From Dehalococcoides mccartyi (GTDB lineage Bacteria > Chloroflexota > Dehalococcoidia > UBA2979): a stretch of 64,000 nt of DNA. Each line of letters opens with the position of its first letter. Within the stretch, counting starts at the first letter, position 1. The notes beneath the pieces were generated by a model that had not been told where the DNA came from, did not search any database, and saw nothing but the letters and a program-made list of their open reading frames with translations. Made by a program: the position numbers and the translations under genes. Positions 54,563 to 62,862 of the stretch are shown here, one piece after another. The stretch lies in contig CAMBFG010000003.1 of the NCBI GenBank assembly GCA_945865925.1, positions 124,001 to 188,000 on the forward strand, given 5' to 3'.

Positions 54563-54949
54563 ATGGCCGATCGTGCGGGTGCGCTGCAGCAGGTGCTGTT
54601 GCGGCGCATGCTCGCCTCGGGTGATGGGCTGCTGCTGCCGCTGCGCTTCAGCGCAGAGGTGGTGGAGAAATACCGTGCCATCGAGGGAGCGCAGGTGATC
54701 CGGACCCGCACGGTCGGCCGCGTCGCGCTGCGCGGCCTGTGGTCGCTCGACATGGGGATCGCGGATGATGCCCCCGGGGGCGCCGAGGTGCAGGTCACGC
54801 TCGGCGACCTCGTCCAGCGGCTGCCGGAGCGGGAGCGCGATCACTGGATCGCGCACCTGGTCGCCGAGCCGGTGAGCGAGAATTTCATCCAGATGAAGAT
54901 GGCGGCCAACGCCTGCATCGACGACGGTGACACGGTCGCGTGGACGTAG
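54563..54949 (+). CDS. Unknown protein in the sulfur-carrier operon (128 aa)
   Basis: No family is recognised. The protein starts MADRAGALQQVLLRRMLASGDG, has a segment GRVALRGLWSLDMGI and ends DDGDTVAWT. It is soluble, without Cys apart from one near the C-terminus (NACIDDGD). It lies between the rhodanese and the JAMM peptidase genes, 26 bases from each, so a role in carrier sulfuration or processing is possible. Confidence 0.6.
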   Translation: MADRAGALQQVLLRRMLASGDGLLLPLRFSAEVVEKYRAIEGAQVIRTRTVGRVALRGLWSLDMGIADDAPGGAEVQVTLGDLVQRLPERERDHWIAHLVAEPVSENFIQMKMAANACIDDGDTVAWT

Positions 54950-54974
54950 GGCCGACCTAGATCGGGAGCCGCTG

Positions 54975-55403
54975 GTGTCTCGGATCCCCCGCGCCATCAT
55001 CGATGAGATGGTCGCCCATGCCCGTGAAGACCTGCCGAACGAGGCGTGCGGGATGGTGCATGCAAAGGACGGCATGCCGGTCGCCGTACACCGCGTGAAG
55101 AACGATGCCGCCAGCCCCTACCGCTACGAGATGAACCCACCCCAGGTGATGCGTCTGGAGATGGGACGTGACGCCTCGGGGGAGTCGTTGTTCGCGATCT
55201 ACCACTCGCATGTGGGCTCACCCGCCCGTCCGTCGCCGACCGACGTGCGGACCGCCTTCTTCGGCGCCGAGGTCGGTACCGATCTCCTCTTCCCCGGCTC
55301 GATGTATATCCTCGTCTCACTGGCCTCGGAGCCGCCGGACGTGCGTGCGTTCTGGATCCGCCCGGCCGGCGAGGTCGTCGAAGAACCGATCGAGATCACC
55401 TAG
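54975..55403 (+). CDS. JAMM/M67 metallopeptidase, Mec-like
   Basis: A 142-residue JAB1/MPN-type zinc peptidase. The JAMM motif is complete: Glu in LPNEACGMV and HSH followed by VGSPARP then SPTD (HxHx7Sx2D). Mec of M. tuberculosis releases cysteine from the CysO-cysteine adduct; QbsD removes C-terminal residues from a carrier pro-form. Both activities would fit this operon. GTG 54975 has GGGAG upstream and was chosen over 54927. It shares one base with folP. Confidence 0.93.
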   Translation: MSRIPRAIIDEMVAHAREDLPNEACGMVHAKDGMPVAVHRVKNDAASPYRYEMNPPQVMRLEMGRDASGESLFAIYHSHVGSPARPSPTDVRTAFFGAEVGTDLLFPGSMYILVSLASEPPDVRAFWIRPAGEVVEEPIEIT

Positions 55404-56290
55404 TGTTCTCCTGGCTGCGGAAGCCCATGGACCCCACGTCACCCGTCGACACTGGCCCGCACCCGCCCGCGATGACGATCGGGAAGACTCGATTCGCCTG
55501 GGGTGCGCGCACCTTCGTGATGGGTGTCGTGAACGCGACGCCTGACTCGTTCTCCGGCGACGGCATCGTCGACCCCGCCGCCGCGGCCCGCCTCGCGGAG
55601 GCAATGGTCGAGGCTGGCGCGGAGATCATCGACATCGGCGCCGAGTCGACACGGCCGGACTTCCCGCCGGTCGACGCTGACGAGGAGTGGAAGCGCCTCT
55701 CCCTCGTCCTTCCCGCGGTCCGTCGCGCTGTGAAGGGTGTCGCGATCACCGTCGACACCAGCAAGGCCTCCGTCGCGAAGCGCGCCATCGAGGCCGGCGC
55801 GGATGCCATCAATGACGTGACCGGCTTCCTCGGCGACCCGGAGATGGCAGGCGTCATCGCGCGCGCGGGCGTCCCGGCGATCGCGATGCACAGCCAGCGC
55901 GGCCGCGAGTTCGGTGGCGATGTGATCGAGGACATCCGCAACGGCTTGCGCCGCTCGATCGCCATCGCCGAGGCGGCGGGCGTCCCGCGTGACCGGCTGA
56001 TCCTCGACCCCGGCTTTGGCTTCGGATGGGGGCCTGTCCAGTCCTACAACCTGCTGCGCCGGCTCAGCGAACTGCGCGACCTCGGCTGCCCGTTGCTCAT
56101 CGGTACCTCGAGGAAGTCCGCGATCGGCTACGTGACCGGGGGTGCGGCGAAGCAGCGGACATGGGGCACGGCGGCCACGGTCGCCCTCGCGGTCGGCCAG
56201 GGTGTCGATATCGTCCGCGTCCACGATGTCGCCGAGATGGTGCAGGTCACCCGCGTCGCCGACGCCGTCGTGCGCGGCGTACTGCCCTAG
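55403..56290 (+). CDS. folP: Dihydropteroate synthase
   Basis: A 295-residue folate enzyme joining p-aminobenzoate to the pterin pyrophosphate. Motifs are GVVNATPDSFSGDG, IIDIGAESTRPD, ITVDTSKASVA, NDVTGF, and LLIGTSRKSAIG. The start GTG overlaps the peptidase stop (TAGTG). ATG 55427 is a possible alternative. folK follows after 5 bases. Confidence 0.96.
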   Translation: MFSWLRKPMDPTSPVDTGPHPPAMTIGKTRFAWGARTFVMGVVNATPDSFSGDGIVDPAAAARLAEAMVEAGAEIIDIGAESTRPDFPPVDADEEWKRLSLVLPAVRRAVKGVAITVDTSKASVAKRAIEAGADAINDVTGFLGDPEMAGVIARAGVPAIAMHSQRGREFGGDVIEDIRNGLRRSIAIAEAAGVPRDRLILDPGFGFGWGPVQSYNLLRRLSELRDLGCPLLIGTSRKSAIGYVTGGAAKQRTWGTAATVALAVGQGVDIVRVHDVAEMVQVTRVADAVVRGVLP

Positions 56291-56295
56291 CCGCG

Positions 56296-56829
56296 ATGAC
56301 CTCGGTGCCGCCCCCCGCGCGCCGCGTCGCACTCGCCCTCGGCTCTAACCTCGGCGACCGGGAAGCCCACCTGCGCGCTGCCGTCGAGGGCCTACGTGCT
56401 GGTGGCGTGACGATCAAGGCGGTGTCGTCGATCTACGAGACGCCACCGTGGGGCGTCGTCGAACAGCCCGCCTTCCTCAACGCTGCGCTGGTCGGCGTGA
56501 CCTCGATGTCCGCGCGCGACCTGCTGCTGCTCGCCAAGCGGATCGAGGCCGCCGCCGGCCGCAACTTCGACGCCGAGCGCTGGACGGCGCGACCGATCGA
56601 CGTCGATCTCGCGCTGATCGAGGGCGAAACGGTCGCCGATCCGGATCTGGTGGTGCCGCACGTCCTGCTGACGGAGCGTTCGTTCGTCCTCGTGCCGCTG
56701 GCGGAGGTCGCCGGTGGCTGGGTACACCCCCACCTCGGCGTGACCATCGCGACGCTGCGTGACGCACGGCCGGCCGAGGAGCGTGCGGAGGTGGTGCCGG
56801 TGCGCGGGTCAGAGTGGGTGGCGGACTAG
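56296..56829 (+). CDS. folK: 2-amino-4-hydroxy-6-hydroxymethyldihydropteridine pyrophosphokinase
   Basis: A 177-residue HPPK, pyrophosphorylating the pterin substrate of FolP. It shows LALGSNLGDREAHL at the N-terminus, SSIYETPPWGV, and the signature RWTARPIDVDLALI. The ATG lies 5 bases after folP; no folB is found here. Its stop shares CTAG with the convergent small membrane protein. Confidence 0.95.
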   Translation: MTSVPPPARRVALALGSNLGDREAHLRAAVEGLRAGGVTIKAVSSIYETPPWGVVEQPAFLNAALVGVTSMSARDLLLLAKRIEAAAGRNFDAERWTARPIDVDLALIEGETVADPDLVVPHVLLTERSFVLVPLAEVAGGWVHPHLGVTIATLRDARPAEERAEVVPVRGSEWVAD

Positions 56830-57095
56830 CCCTCGGAGGCGTCCGGGTCGAAGTCGGCGGGCGCGTCCCAGTCGAGCACGGTGAGCGTGAAGCCAGCCCA
56901 CAGGCCGAGCGCCACCGCGGGCAGCAGCAGCGGCGCGAGCAACATCGAGGTCACGGGACGCCGCGTCAGGCGGCGGAGCCACCAGAGCGCTGCGAGCGCG
57001 GCCACGCCCATCAGGCCACGGCCGAGCCAGCGCGACCGCTCGACAGTCATCGGGCGCGTGACAAGGTCGGGGAGCACGTCCATCGGGTTGGGCAC
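56826..57095 (-). CDS. Small membrane protein (89 aa)
   Basis: Two membrane helices are likely: LGRGLMGVAALAALWWL and VTSMLLAPLLLPAVALGLWAGFTL, followed by an acidic tail (DAPADFDPDASEG). The GTG start overlaps the Trm112-like stop by one base. No family is recognised. Confidence 0.6.
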   Translation of the reverse strand: MPNPMDVLPDLVTRPMTVERSRWLGRGLMGVAALAALWWLRRLTRRPVTSMLLAPLLLPAVALGLWAGFTLTVLDWDAPADFDPDASEG

Positions 57096-57304
57096 TAGTG
57101 GGACGCCGTCTCCGCCTCCATCGCCCGACGCATTTCGGGCGGTAGGAGGTTCGGGATGCCCTCGCTGATCGGGTAGTCGACGGCGCAGGCGTCGCAGCGG
57201 AGTGCGCCATCGAGGATTTCCGCGCCATCCTCGCGCGTGGCGGTGAGCGTGAGCGTCCCCTTGCAGACGGGGCAGGCGAGGATGTCCATCAGGTCACGTC
57301 GCAT
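57095..57304 (-). CDS. Trm112-like zinc-ribbon protein (YcaR/UPF0434 type)
   Basis: A 69-residue protein starting MRRDLMDILACPVCKGTL, with a second CDACAVDYPISEGIPNLL pair, the two CxxC knuckles of the Trm112p family. In eukaryotes Trm112 activates methyltransferases; bacterial single-domain members have unclear roles. ATG 57304 was chosen since GGAGG lies 4 bases upstream. Confidence 0.88.
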   Translation of the reverse strand: MRRDLMDILACPVCKGTLTLTATREDGAEILDGALRCDACAVDYPISEGIPNLLPPEMRRAMEAETASH

Positions 57305-57356
57305 GGGGCCTCCGACGGCGCTACATGCCAGATCGTACCTCAGCGCCCGCCGCACC

Positions 57357-57362
57357 TACGAT
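57357..57362 (+). promoter_or_regulatory. -10 element (TACGAT) upstream of the 57.4-kb membrane protein
   Basis: TACGAT ends 7 bases before an in-frame GTG at 57370. This matches the leaderless pattern, although a second GTG at 57388 has a strong ribosome-binding site. Confidence 0.4.
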
Positions 57363-57387
57363 TCGAGGGGTGGCGAGGAGGCGGCGC

Positions 57388-58032
57388 GTGGCGGTCGAGC
57401 GGATAGCCCTGCAGCGCTCCTTTGTGCGGATCACTCCGGACGAGATCGCGGTGAAGCCAGCGCGCGCCACCCTCGTCGGCCCGCTGGTCCAACTCGCGCT
57501 CACCGGGATCGCCTCATGGGCGATCGCGACGTATATCGCCTCGCTGCCGCTCTGGGTGCTGATGGTGCTGTTCGTGTTCGTGCTGATCTCGGGGCCCACG
57601 GCGGTGCTGGGGCTCGTCTACAACGTGATGGGCTCGGCGTTCGTCATGGAGCGCCAGAAGCGCACCTGCCGCTTCCAGCAGGGCTTCCTCGGCCTGGGCC
57701 TCGGCACCCGCGAACTGGTGCCGTTCGACCGGATCGCGCGTATCGAGGTGGGTGGCGACTTCGAGTCGGAACTGGGCTCGGGCGACCTCCAGGACGTGGT
57801 CCGCTGGGAGATCCGCCTCGTGAAGGACAACGGGCGCGTCCTCCCCTTCGCCTCGATCATTTCCGCTCGCCCGATGGCGGACGAAGCGCTGGAGCGCGCC
57901 AACATCGTTGCCCGCGCCACGGCGGAGATGTGCGGGGCGCCGGTCGCCGAGGCGGCGCTTCCCGAGTGGGCCATCGTGGAGGCCGTTGACGAGGGCTCCG
58001 AGGAGCCTCAAGAGCCCGCTTCCGAGGAGTAG
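57388..58032 (+). CDS. Membrane protein of unknown function (214 aa)
   Basis: Two adjacent transmembrane helices (LVQLALTGIASWAIATYIASL and WVLMVLFVFVLISGPTAVLGLVYNVM) are followed by a cytoplasmic-type beta-rich domain (PFDRIARIEVGGDFESELGSG), resembling membrane PH-like domains. Two starts compete: GTG 57388 has GAGGAGG 5-6 bases upstream, and GTG 57370 has the leaderless -10. The C-terminus is acidic. Confidence 0.7.
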   Translation: MAVERIALQRSFVRITPDEIAVKPARATLVGPLVQLALTGIASWAIATYIASLPLWVLMVLFVFVLISGPTAVLGLVYNVMGSAFVMERQKRTCRFQQGFLGLGLGTRELVPFDRIARIEVGGDFESELGSGDLQDVVRWEIRLVKDNGRVLPFASIISARPMADEALERANIVARATAEMCGAPVAEAALPEWAIVEAVDEGSEEPQEPASEE

Positions 58033-58035
58033 GCT
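58030..58035 (+). promoter_or_regulatory. -10 element (TAGGCT) of a likely leaderless promoter
   Basis: TAGGCT overlaps the stop codon of the upstream gene and ends 6 bases before the GTG of the CoA-binding protein. Confidence 0.45.
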
Positions 58036-58041
58036 GGATAG

Positions 58042-58473
58042 GTGACTACACCAGCACCCACTCCCCAGGCCGACCCGATCCAGACGATTGCCGGCGCGCG
58101 CACGATCGCTGTCGTGGGGGTGTCCTCAGACCCCTACCGGCCCTCGAATGACGTGGCCAGGTACCTGATCGAGGCGGGATACACGGTGTATCTGGTCAAC
58201 CCGACGGAGACGGAAATCTTTGGGCGCCCGGTATACGGCTCCGTGCGTGACCTCCCAGAGACCGTCGACATCGTGGACGTGTTTCGGCGTTCCGCAGACG
58301 TGCCGCCCGTGGTGGAGGACGCCATCGCGGCGGGCGCGCGGTGCGTCTGGCTGCAGTTGGACATCGTGAACGAGGCCGCGGCCTCCCGTGCCGCCGGGGC
58401 CGGTCTGAGCGTGGTGATGGACCGCTGCACCAAGATCGAGCACCTGCGCTGGAGGGCCCAGCAGACCCGGTAG
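58042..58473 (+). CDS. CoA-binding domain protein (YccU type)
   Basis: A 143-residue CoA_binding_2 protein: TIAVVGVSSDPYRPSNDVARYLIEAGY (nucleotide loop), VYLVNPTETEIFG, and GARCVWLQLDIVNEAAA with VMDRCTKIEH near the end. Members bind CoA; the specific role is unknown. The start is GTG without a ribosome-binding site. Confidence 0.88.
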   Translation: MTTPAPTPQADPIQTIAGARTIAVVGVSSDPYRPSNDVARYLIEAGYTVYLVNPTETEIFGRPVYGSVRDLPETVDIVDVFRRSADVPPVVEDAIAAGARCVWLQLDIVNEAAASRAAGAGLSVVMDRCTKIEHLRWRAQQTR

Positions 58474-58559
58474 CGCTCCGTTTGCCCTCGCGAGCCGCTA
58501 CCGCTCCGGGTGGTACACTCGATGTCTCACGGGCTTACCGAGGGGACACCAGCACGAAC

Positions 58560-60029
58560 GTGCATGGGCCGCGCGAAAAGTGCGGGATCTTCGGCGTTTT
58601 CGCCCCAGGCGAAGACGTGGCTCGCCTCACATTCTTTGGTCTCCACGCACTGCAACACCGCGGACAAGAATCCGCCGGTATTGCGACGACCGATGGCCGC
58701 AAGATCAACATCTTCGCGGACATGGGCCTCGTCGCGCAGGTGTTCGACGAGGACACGCTTGCTGGCCTGCCGGGCCACGCGGCCATCGGCCACACGCGCT
58801 ACTCGACGACCGGGTCGAGCATCCAATGCAACGCGCAGCCGTTCCTGATCAAGGGCGCGCTGGGTGAACTGGCGATCGCGCACAACGGCAACGTCGTGAA
58901 CGCCGACATCATGCGCAGCGACCTCGAGCAGCGCGGCGTGCGCTTCGAGACGACCACGGACACCGAGGTCCTTGGTGCGCTGCTGGCCGAGGCGCCGGCG
59001 AGCCACTGGCAGGACGGCTTCCAGGAGATGATGCGGCGCGCCGTCGGCGCGTACTCGCTCGTGATCCTGTCGAAGGACGCGATCTACGGCGTGCGCGACC
59101 CACTGGGGATCCGCCCGCTGTGCATCGGACGGCTGAACGGGACTGGCTGGGTGCTGGCTTCCGAGACCTGCGCCCTGGACCACCTGGGTGCGGACTTTGT
59201 CCGCGAGGTCGCGCCGGGCGAGGTCGTGCGGATCGATGCCGATGGGCTGACCTCGACGTTCCCGATCGGGCCGTCCACGCAGCAGGCACTCTGCCTGTTC
59301 GAGTTCATCTACTTCGCCCGGCCGGACTCCAAACTCGATGGCCAGTTGCTGCACCCCGTCCGCATGCGGATGGGCGCGCGACTGTCCGAGGAGTATCCGG
59401 TGGATGCGGACCTCGTAATCGGTGTGCCGGACTCGGCGACGGCGGCGGCGATCGGCTACGCGGCCGCCTCGGGTATCCCGTACGCCGAGGGCCTGGTGAA
59501 GAACCGCTACGTCGGCCGGACGTTCATCCAGCCCGACCAGCGCCTCCGTGAGCGCGGCGTGCAGTTGAAGTACAACCCCCTGCGCGAGGTGATCGAGGGC
59601 AAGCGCGTCATCGTCGTGGACGACTCGATCGTGCGCGGGACGACGACGCCGCGTGTGGTGAAGATGCTGCGCGACGCCGGCGCGACCGAGGTGCATATGC
59701 GCATCACGTCGCCGCCGATCACGCACCCGTGCTTCTACGGCGTGGACATGGCGACGCGCGGCGAATTAATCGCGGCGAACAAGTCCGAGGACGAAATCCG
59801 CGACCACATCGACGCGGATTCCCTCGGCTACCTGTCGCTGGAGGGCACCATTGCCGCCACCGGGCTGCCGAACGGGCGCCATTGCACCGCCTGCTTCTCC
59901 GGGCAGTACCCCTCGGAAGTGCCGCTCCAGTTCGACAAGTTCGCCCTGGAGTCCGAGGCGGGGCGCCCCGACCATCAGATTCCCGTGATCACCGCGCGTC
60001 CGGCCACCATCCCGCTGACCGCGCGGTAG
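58560..60029 (+). CDS. purF: Amidophosphoribosyltransferase
   Basis: A 489-residue first enzyme of purine synthesis, converting PRPP and glutamine to phosphoribosylamine. The only plausible start is GTG 58560, giving a 7-residue propeptide before the nucleophilic Cys (VHGPREK/CGIFGVF). ALQHRGQESAGI and HTRYSTTG follow. The phosphoribosyl site is VIVVDDSIVRGTTT. Cys in HPCFYG and CTACFSG indicate the Fe-S type, as in B. subtilis. TACACT near 58514 may be its -10. Confidence 0.95.
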   Translation: MHGPREKCGIFGVFAPGEDVARLTFFGLHALQHRGQESAGIATTDGRKINIFADMGLVAQVFDEDTLAGLPGHAAIGHTRYSTTGSSIQCNAQPFLIKGALGELAIAHNGNVVNADIMRSDLEQRGVRFETTTDTEVLGALLAEAPASHWQDGFQEMMRRAVGAYSLVILSKDAIYGVRDPLGIRPLCIGRLNGTGWVLASETCALDHLGADFVREVAPGEVVRIDADGLTSTFPIGPSTQQALCLFEFIYFARPDSKLDGQLLHPVRMRMGARLSEEYPVDADLVIGVPDSATAAAIGYAAASGIPYAEGLVKNRYVGRTFIQPDQRLRERGVQLKYNPLREVIEGKRVIVVDDSIVRGTTTPRVVKMLRDAGATEVHMRITSPPITHPCFYGVDMATRGELIAANKSEDEIRDHIDADSLGYLSLEGTIAATGLPNGRHCTACFSGQYPSEVPLQFDKFALESEAGRPDHQIPVITARPATIPLTAR

Positions 60030-60113
60030 GCCCAGGCCCTCGCGACCCCGTAGCCCGCGTCTCCACTGCCAGATACGCTTCCAGCAGGCACTCCCCGCCT
60101 CGAAGGCCGCGCG

Positions 60114-61178
60114 ATGAGCGACCGCGATCCTCAGCCCCTCACCTACGCCGCTGCTGGCGTCGATGTCGCCGCGCGCGATGCCGCTGCACGCCGCTATGGC
60201 GAGGTCGCGCGGACCACGCACGGGCCTGAGGTGTTGCGCCTCGGCGGGGGCTTTGCGGGCCTCTTCCACCTCGGCCAGCGCATGCGCGATCCGGTGCTCG
60301 TCGGCGCCACCGACGGCGTCGGTACCAAGGTGCTGCTGCAGGCCGCCCTCGACCGTTACGAGGACGCGGGGCGTGACGTGGTCACGAACAACGTGAACGA
60401 TCTCATCGCGATCGGTGCCGAGCCGCTGTTCTTCCTCGACTACATCGCCACGAACGCGCTGCCGGCCGAGGCGCGCCTGCGCGTCGTCGAGGGTGTCGCT
60501 GCCGCCTGTCGTGAGCAGGGTGTCGCGCTGATCGGCGGCGAGACCGCGGACATGCCGGACATCTACCGTCCGAAGGACTTCGACCTTGCGGGCTTCATCG
60601 TCGGCGCTGTCGAGCGCGACGGGATGATCGATGGCTCCACGATCGCGCCCGGCGACGCGCTGGTGGCGTTGCCCTCGACGGGGCTGCACACCAACGGCTA
60701 CTCGCTCGCGCGGGAGGTCTGGGGCCTCGGCAAGGGCCTCGGCGACAACCACGACCGCGAGGTACTCGCACGTGAAGTCGAGGAGTTGCACGGGACGCTG
60801 GGGGACGCGCTCTGCGCGCTCCACCAGCCGTACTGGCCCATGCTGCGCGAGGCGTTTACGGGCGGCTACCTGAAGGGCATCGCCCACATCACCGGCGGCG
60901 GGATCCACGGCAACCTGCCGCGCATCCTGGGCGACGGTGTCGCTGGCCACATCGACCGTTCGACGTGGACGGTGCCGCCGCTGTTTGCGCTGATCCAGGG
61001 CGAGGGCCACATCACCGATGCCGAGATGTTCCACACGTTCAACATGGGCATTGGCATGATCCTCGTCGTTGCGGAGGCGGACCTCGATGCCGCGCTCACG
61101 CTTCCCGGTGCGTGGCGTGTCGGGAACGTCGAGGCGCGCGGCACGGATGGCGCGGTGCGAGGACTGCCGGATCGCTAG
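60114..61178 (+). CDS. purM: Phosphoribosylformylglycinamidine cyclo-ligase
   Basis: A 354-residue AIR synthetase. Motifs are YAAAGVDVAARDAAARRY, VGATDGVGTKVLLQ, NDLIAIGAEPLFFLDYIA, GGETADMPDIY, GLHTNGYSLAR and ITGGGIHGNLPRIL, characteristic of the PurM/PurL fold. A TACGCT element lies about 40 bases upstream, so it may have its own promoter. purH follows after 21 bases. Confidence 0.96.
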   Translation: MSDRDPQPLTYAAAGVDVAARDAAARRYGEVARTTHGPEVLRLGGGFAGLFHLGQRMRDPVLVGATDGVGTKVLLQAALDRYEDAGRDVVTNNVNDLIAIGAEPLFFLDYIATNALPAEARLRVVEGVAAACREQGVALIGGETADMPDIYRPKDFDLAGFIVGAVERDGMIDGSTIAPGDALVALPSTGLHTNGYSLAREVWGLGKGLGDNHDREVLAREVEELHGTLGDALCALHQPYWPMLREAFTGGYLKGIAHITGGGIHGNLPRILGDGVAGHIDRSTWTVPPLFALIQGEGHITDAEMFHTFNMGIGMILVVAEADLDAALTLPGAWRVGNVEARGTDGAVRGLPDR

Positions 61179-61199
61179 CAATCACTGGAGATGAGACCG

Positions 61200-62777
61200 A
61201 TGACCCATCGCGCTGTCCTGGCCGTGTACGACAAGCAGGGGATCGCTGACCTCGCACGCGGGCTGCATGCGATGGGCTGGGAACTCGTCTCGACCGGTGG
61301 CACCGCACGCGCCGTCCGCGAGGCGGGCATCCCGGTGATCGAGGTTGCGGAGCTGACGGCCAGCCCGGAAATGTTCGGCGGCCGTGTGAAGACGCTGCAC
61401 CCGAAGGTGCATGGCGGCATCCTCTATCGGCGCGGCCTCGCCGAAGACGAGGCACAGGCCGCCGAGTACGGCATCCCCAACATCGACATGGTCGCGGGCA
61501 ACCTCTACCCCTTCGTCGAGACCGTCGCAGGCGACCCATCGTTCGAGGACGCGATCGAGCAGATCGATATCGGCGGGCCGGCGATGATCCGTGCCGCCTC
61601 CAAGAACCACCAGTGGGTGCTGCCGATCATCGATCCCGCCGACTACGCCTCGATCCTCGAGGCGCTCCAGGCGGCGGGCGGCGACCCGGCGGGCATCGAT
61701 GGCGCGTACCGGCGCCGCCTGGCAGCGAAGGCGTTCCAGCACGTCGCACACTACGACACGGCAGTCGCCGAGTACCTGCGCACGCCGGACGATGTGTTCC
61801 CCGCGCAACTCACGGTCGGCATGACCCGCGTGCAGGAGATGCGCTACGGCGAGAACCCCCACCAGCAGGGCGCCTTCTACACCCTCGACTCCGTGCGCAC
61901 GCCGATCGAGGGCATCGGTGCGATGCAGCAGCACCATGGGAAGGGGATGTCGTACGTCAACTTCCTGGACGCGGACGCCGCCTTCAACGTGGTGTGTGAC
62001 TTCGAGGGGCCGGCGGTCGCAATCATCAAGCACACCAACCCCGCCTGCCTCGCAGCCGGTGACGCGCCACTCGCGCGGCTGTACGAGCGAGCGCTGACCG
62101 AGGGCGACTTCGTCTCGGCCTACGGGGGCATCGTCGCCGTGAACCGCGTCGTCGACATGGACCTCGCGGTCGCGTTGCGCGACGTCCTGTCGCCCGAGTC
62201 CGGCGTGCGGATGTTCTACGAGATCGTGATCGCGCCGGGATACGAGCCGGACGCGCTCGACCACCTCAAGAAGAAGTCGAAGGACATCCGCATCCTCGAA
62301 GCCCCGATCGGCGATCCGCATCGCGAGCGCCTCGAGGTGCGTGGGGTGCGCGGCGGGATGCTCGTGGAGACCGCCGACGTGTCGCTCGACACGCGCTTCG
62401 ATGTGGTGAGCGAGCGCCAACCCTCGAAGCAGGAGATGGCCGACCTGCAGATCGCCTGGCGCGTGTGCAAGCACGTGAAGTCGAACGCCGTTGCGTTCGT
62501 GAAGGACGGTGTGCTCATCGGCATGGGCGCGGGCCAACCGAACCGCGTGGGCAGTGCCGAGATCTGTAAGGCCCAGGCCGGCGAGCGTGCCCGCGGCGCG
62601 GTCGCTGCCACCGATGCCCTCATCCCCTTCCCCGACACCGTCGAGGTGTGCGCGAGCGCCGGCTGCACCGTGGTCGCCCACACGGGCGGCTCCATCCGTG
62701 ATGACGAGTCGGTCGCCGCCGCGAACCGCCTCGGCGTGACACTCATCGTGACCGGCGTCAGGCACTTCCGGCACTAG
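61200..62777 (+). CDS. purH: Bifunctional AICAR transformylase/IMP cyclohydrolase
   Basis: A 525-residue enzyme for the last two purine steps. The N-terminal MGS-like domain has LVSTGGTARAVREAGIPV and GGRVKTLHPKVHGGIL. The transformylase half has MRYGENPHQQGAFY and IIKHTNPACLAAG with the catalytic Lys-His. ATG 61200 was chosen over 61191, which abuts the GGAG directly; spacing to 61200 is 9 bases. Confidence 0.96.
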   Translation: MTHRAVLAVYDKQGIADLARGLHAMGWELVSTGGTARAVREAGIPVIEVAELTASPEMFGGRVKTLHPKVHGGILYRRGLAEDEAQAAEYGIPNIDMVAGNLYPFVETVAGDPSFEDAIEQIDIGGPAMIRAASKNHQWVLPIIDPADYASILEALQAAGGDPAGIDGAYRRRLAAKAFQHVAHYDTAVAEYLRTPDDVFPAQLTVGMTRVQEMRYGENPHQQGAFYTLDSVRTPIEGIGAMQQHHGKGMSYVNFLDADAAFNVVCDFEGPAVAIIKHTNPACLAAGDAPLARLYERALTEGDFVSAYGGIVAVNRVVDMDLAVALRDVLSPESGVRMFYEIVIAPGYEPDALDHLKKKSKDIRILEAPIGDPHRERLEVRGVRGGMLVETADVSLDTRFDVVSERQPSKQEMADLQIAWRVCKHVKSNAVAFVKDGVLIGMGAGQPNRVGSAEICKAQAGERARGAVAATDALIPFPDTVEVCASAGCTVVAHTGGSIRDDESVAAANRLGVTLIVTGVRHFRH

Positions 62778-62789
62778 GCCTTAGCCCCG

Positions 62790-62814
62790 AGTGCCGGTGA
62801 GCAGCGTCGGCACT
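62790..62814 (+). terminator. Hairpin after purH
   Basis: agtgccg and cggcact pair around an 11-base loop, between purH and the glycosyltransferase. No U-tract follows, so terminator function is uncertain. Confidence 0.35.
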
Positions 62815-62850
62815 AATCGTCCGTGAGCAGGTCTCGCCACGATGGGCCGT

Positions 62851-62856
62851 TAGACT
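62851..62856 (+). promoter_or_regulatory. -10 element (TAGACT) of a likely leaderless promoter
   Basis: TAGACT ends 6 bases before the ATG of the glycosyltransferase, with no ribosome-binding site. Confidence 0.55.
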
Positions 62857-62862
62857 CGGCTC

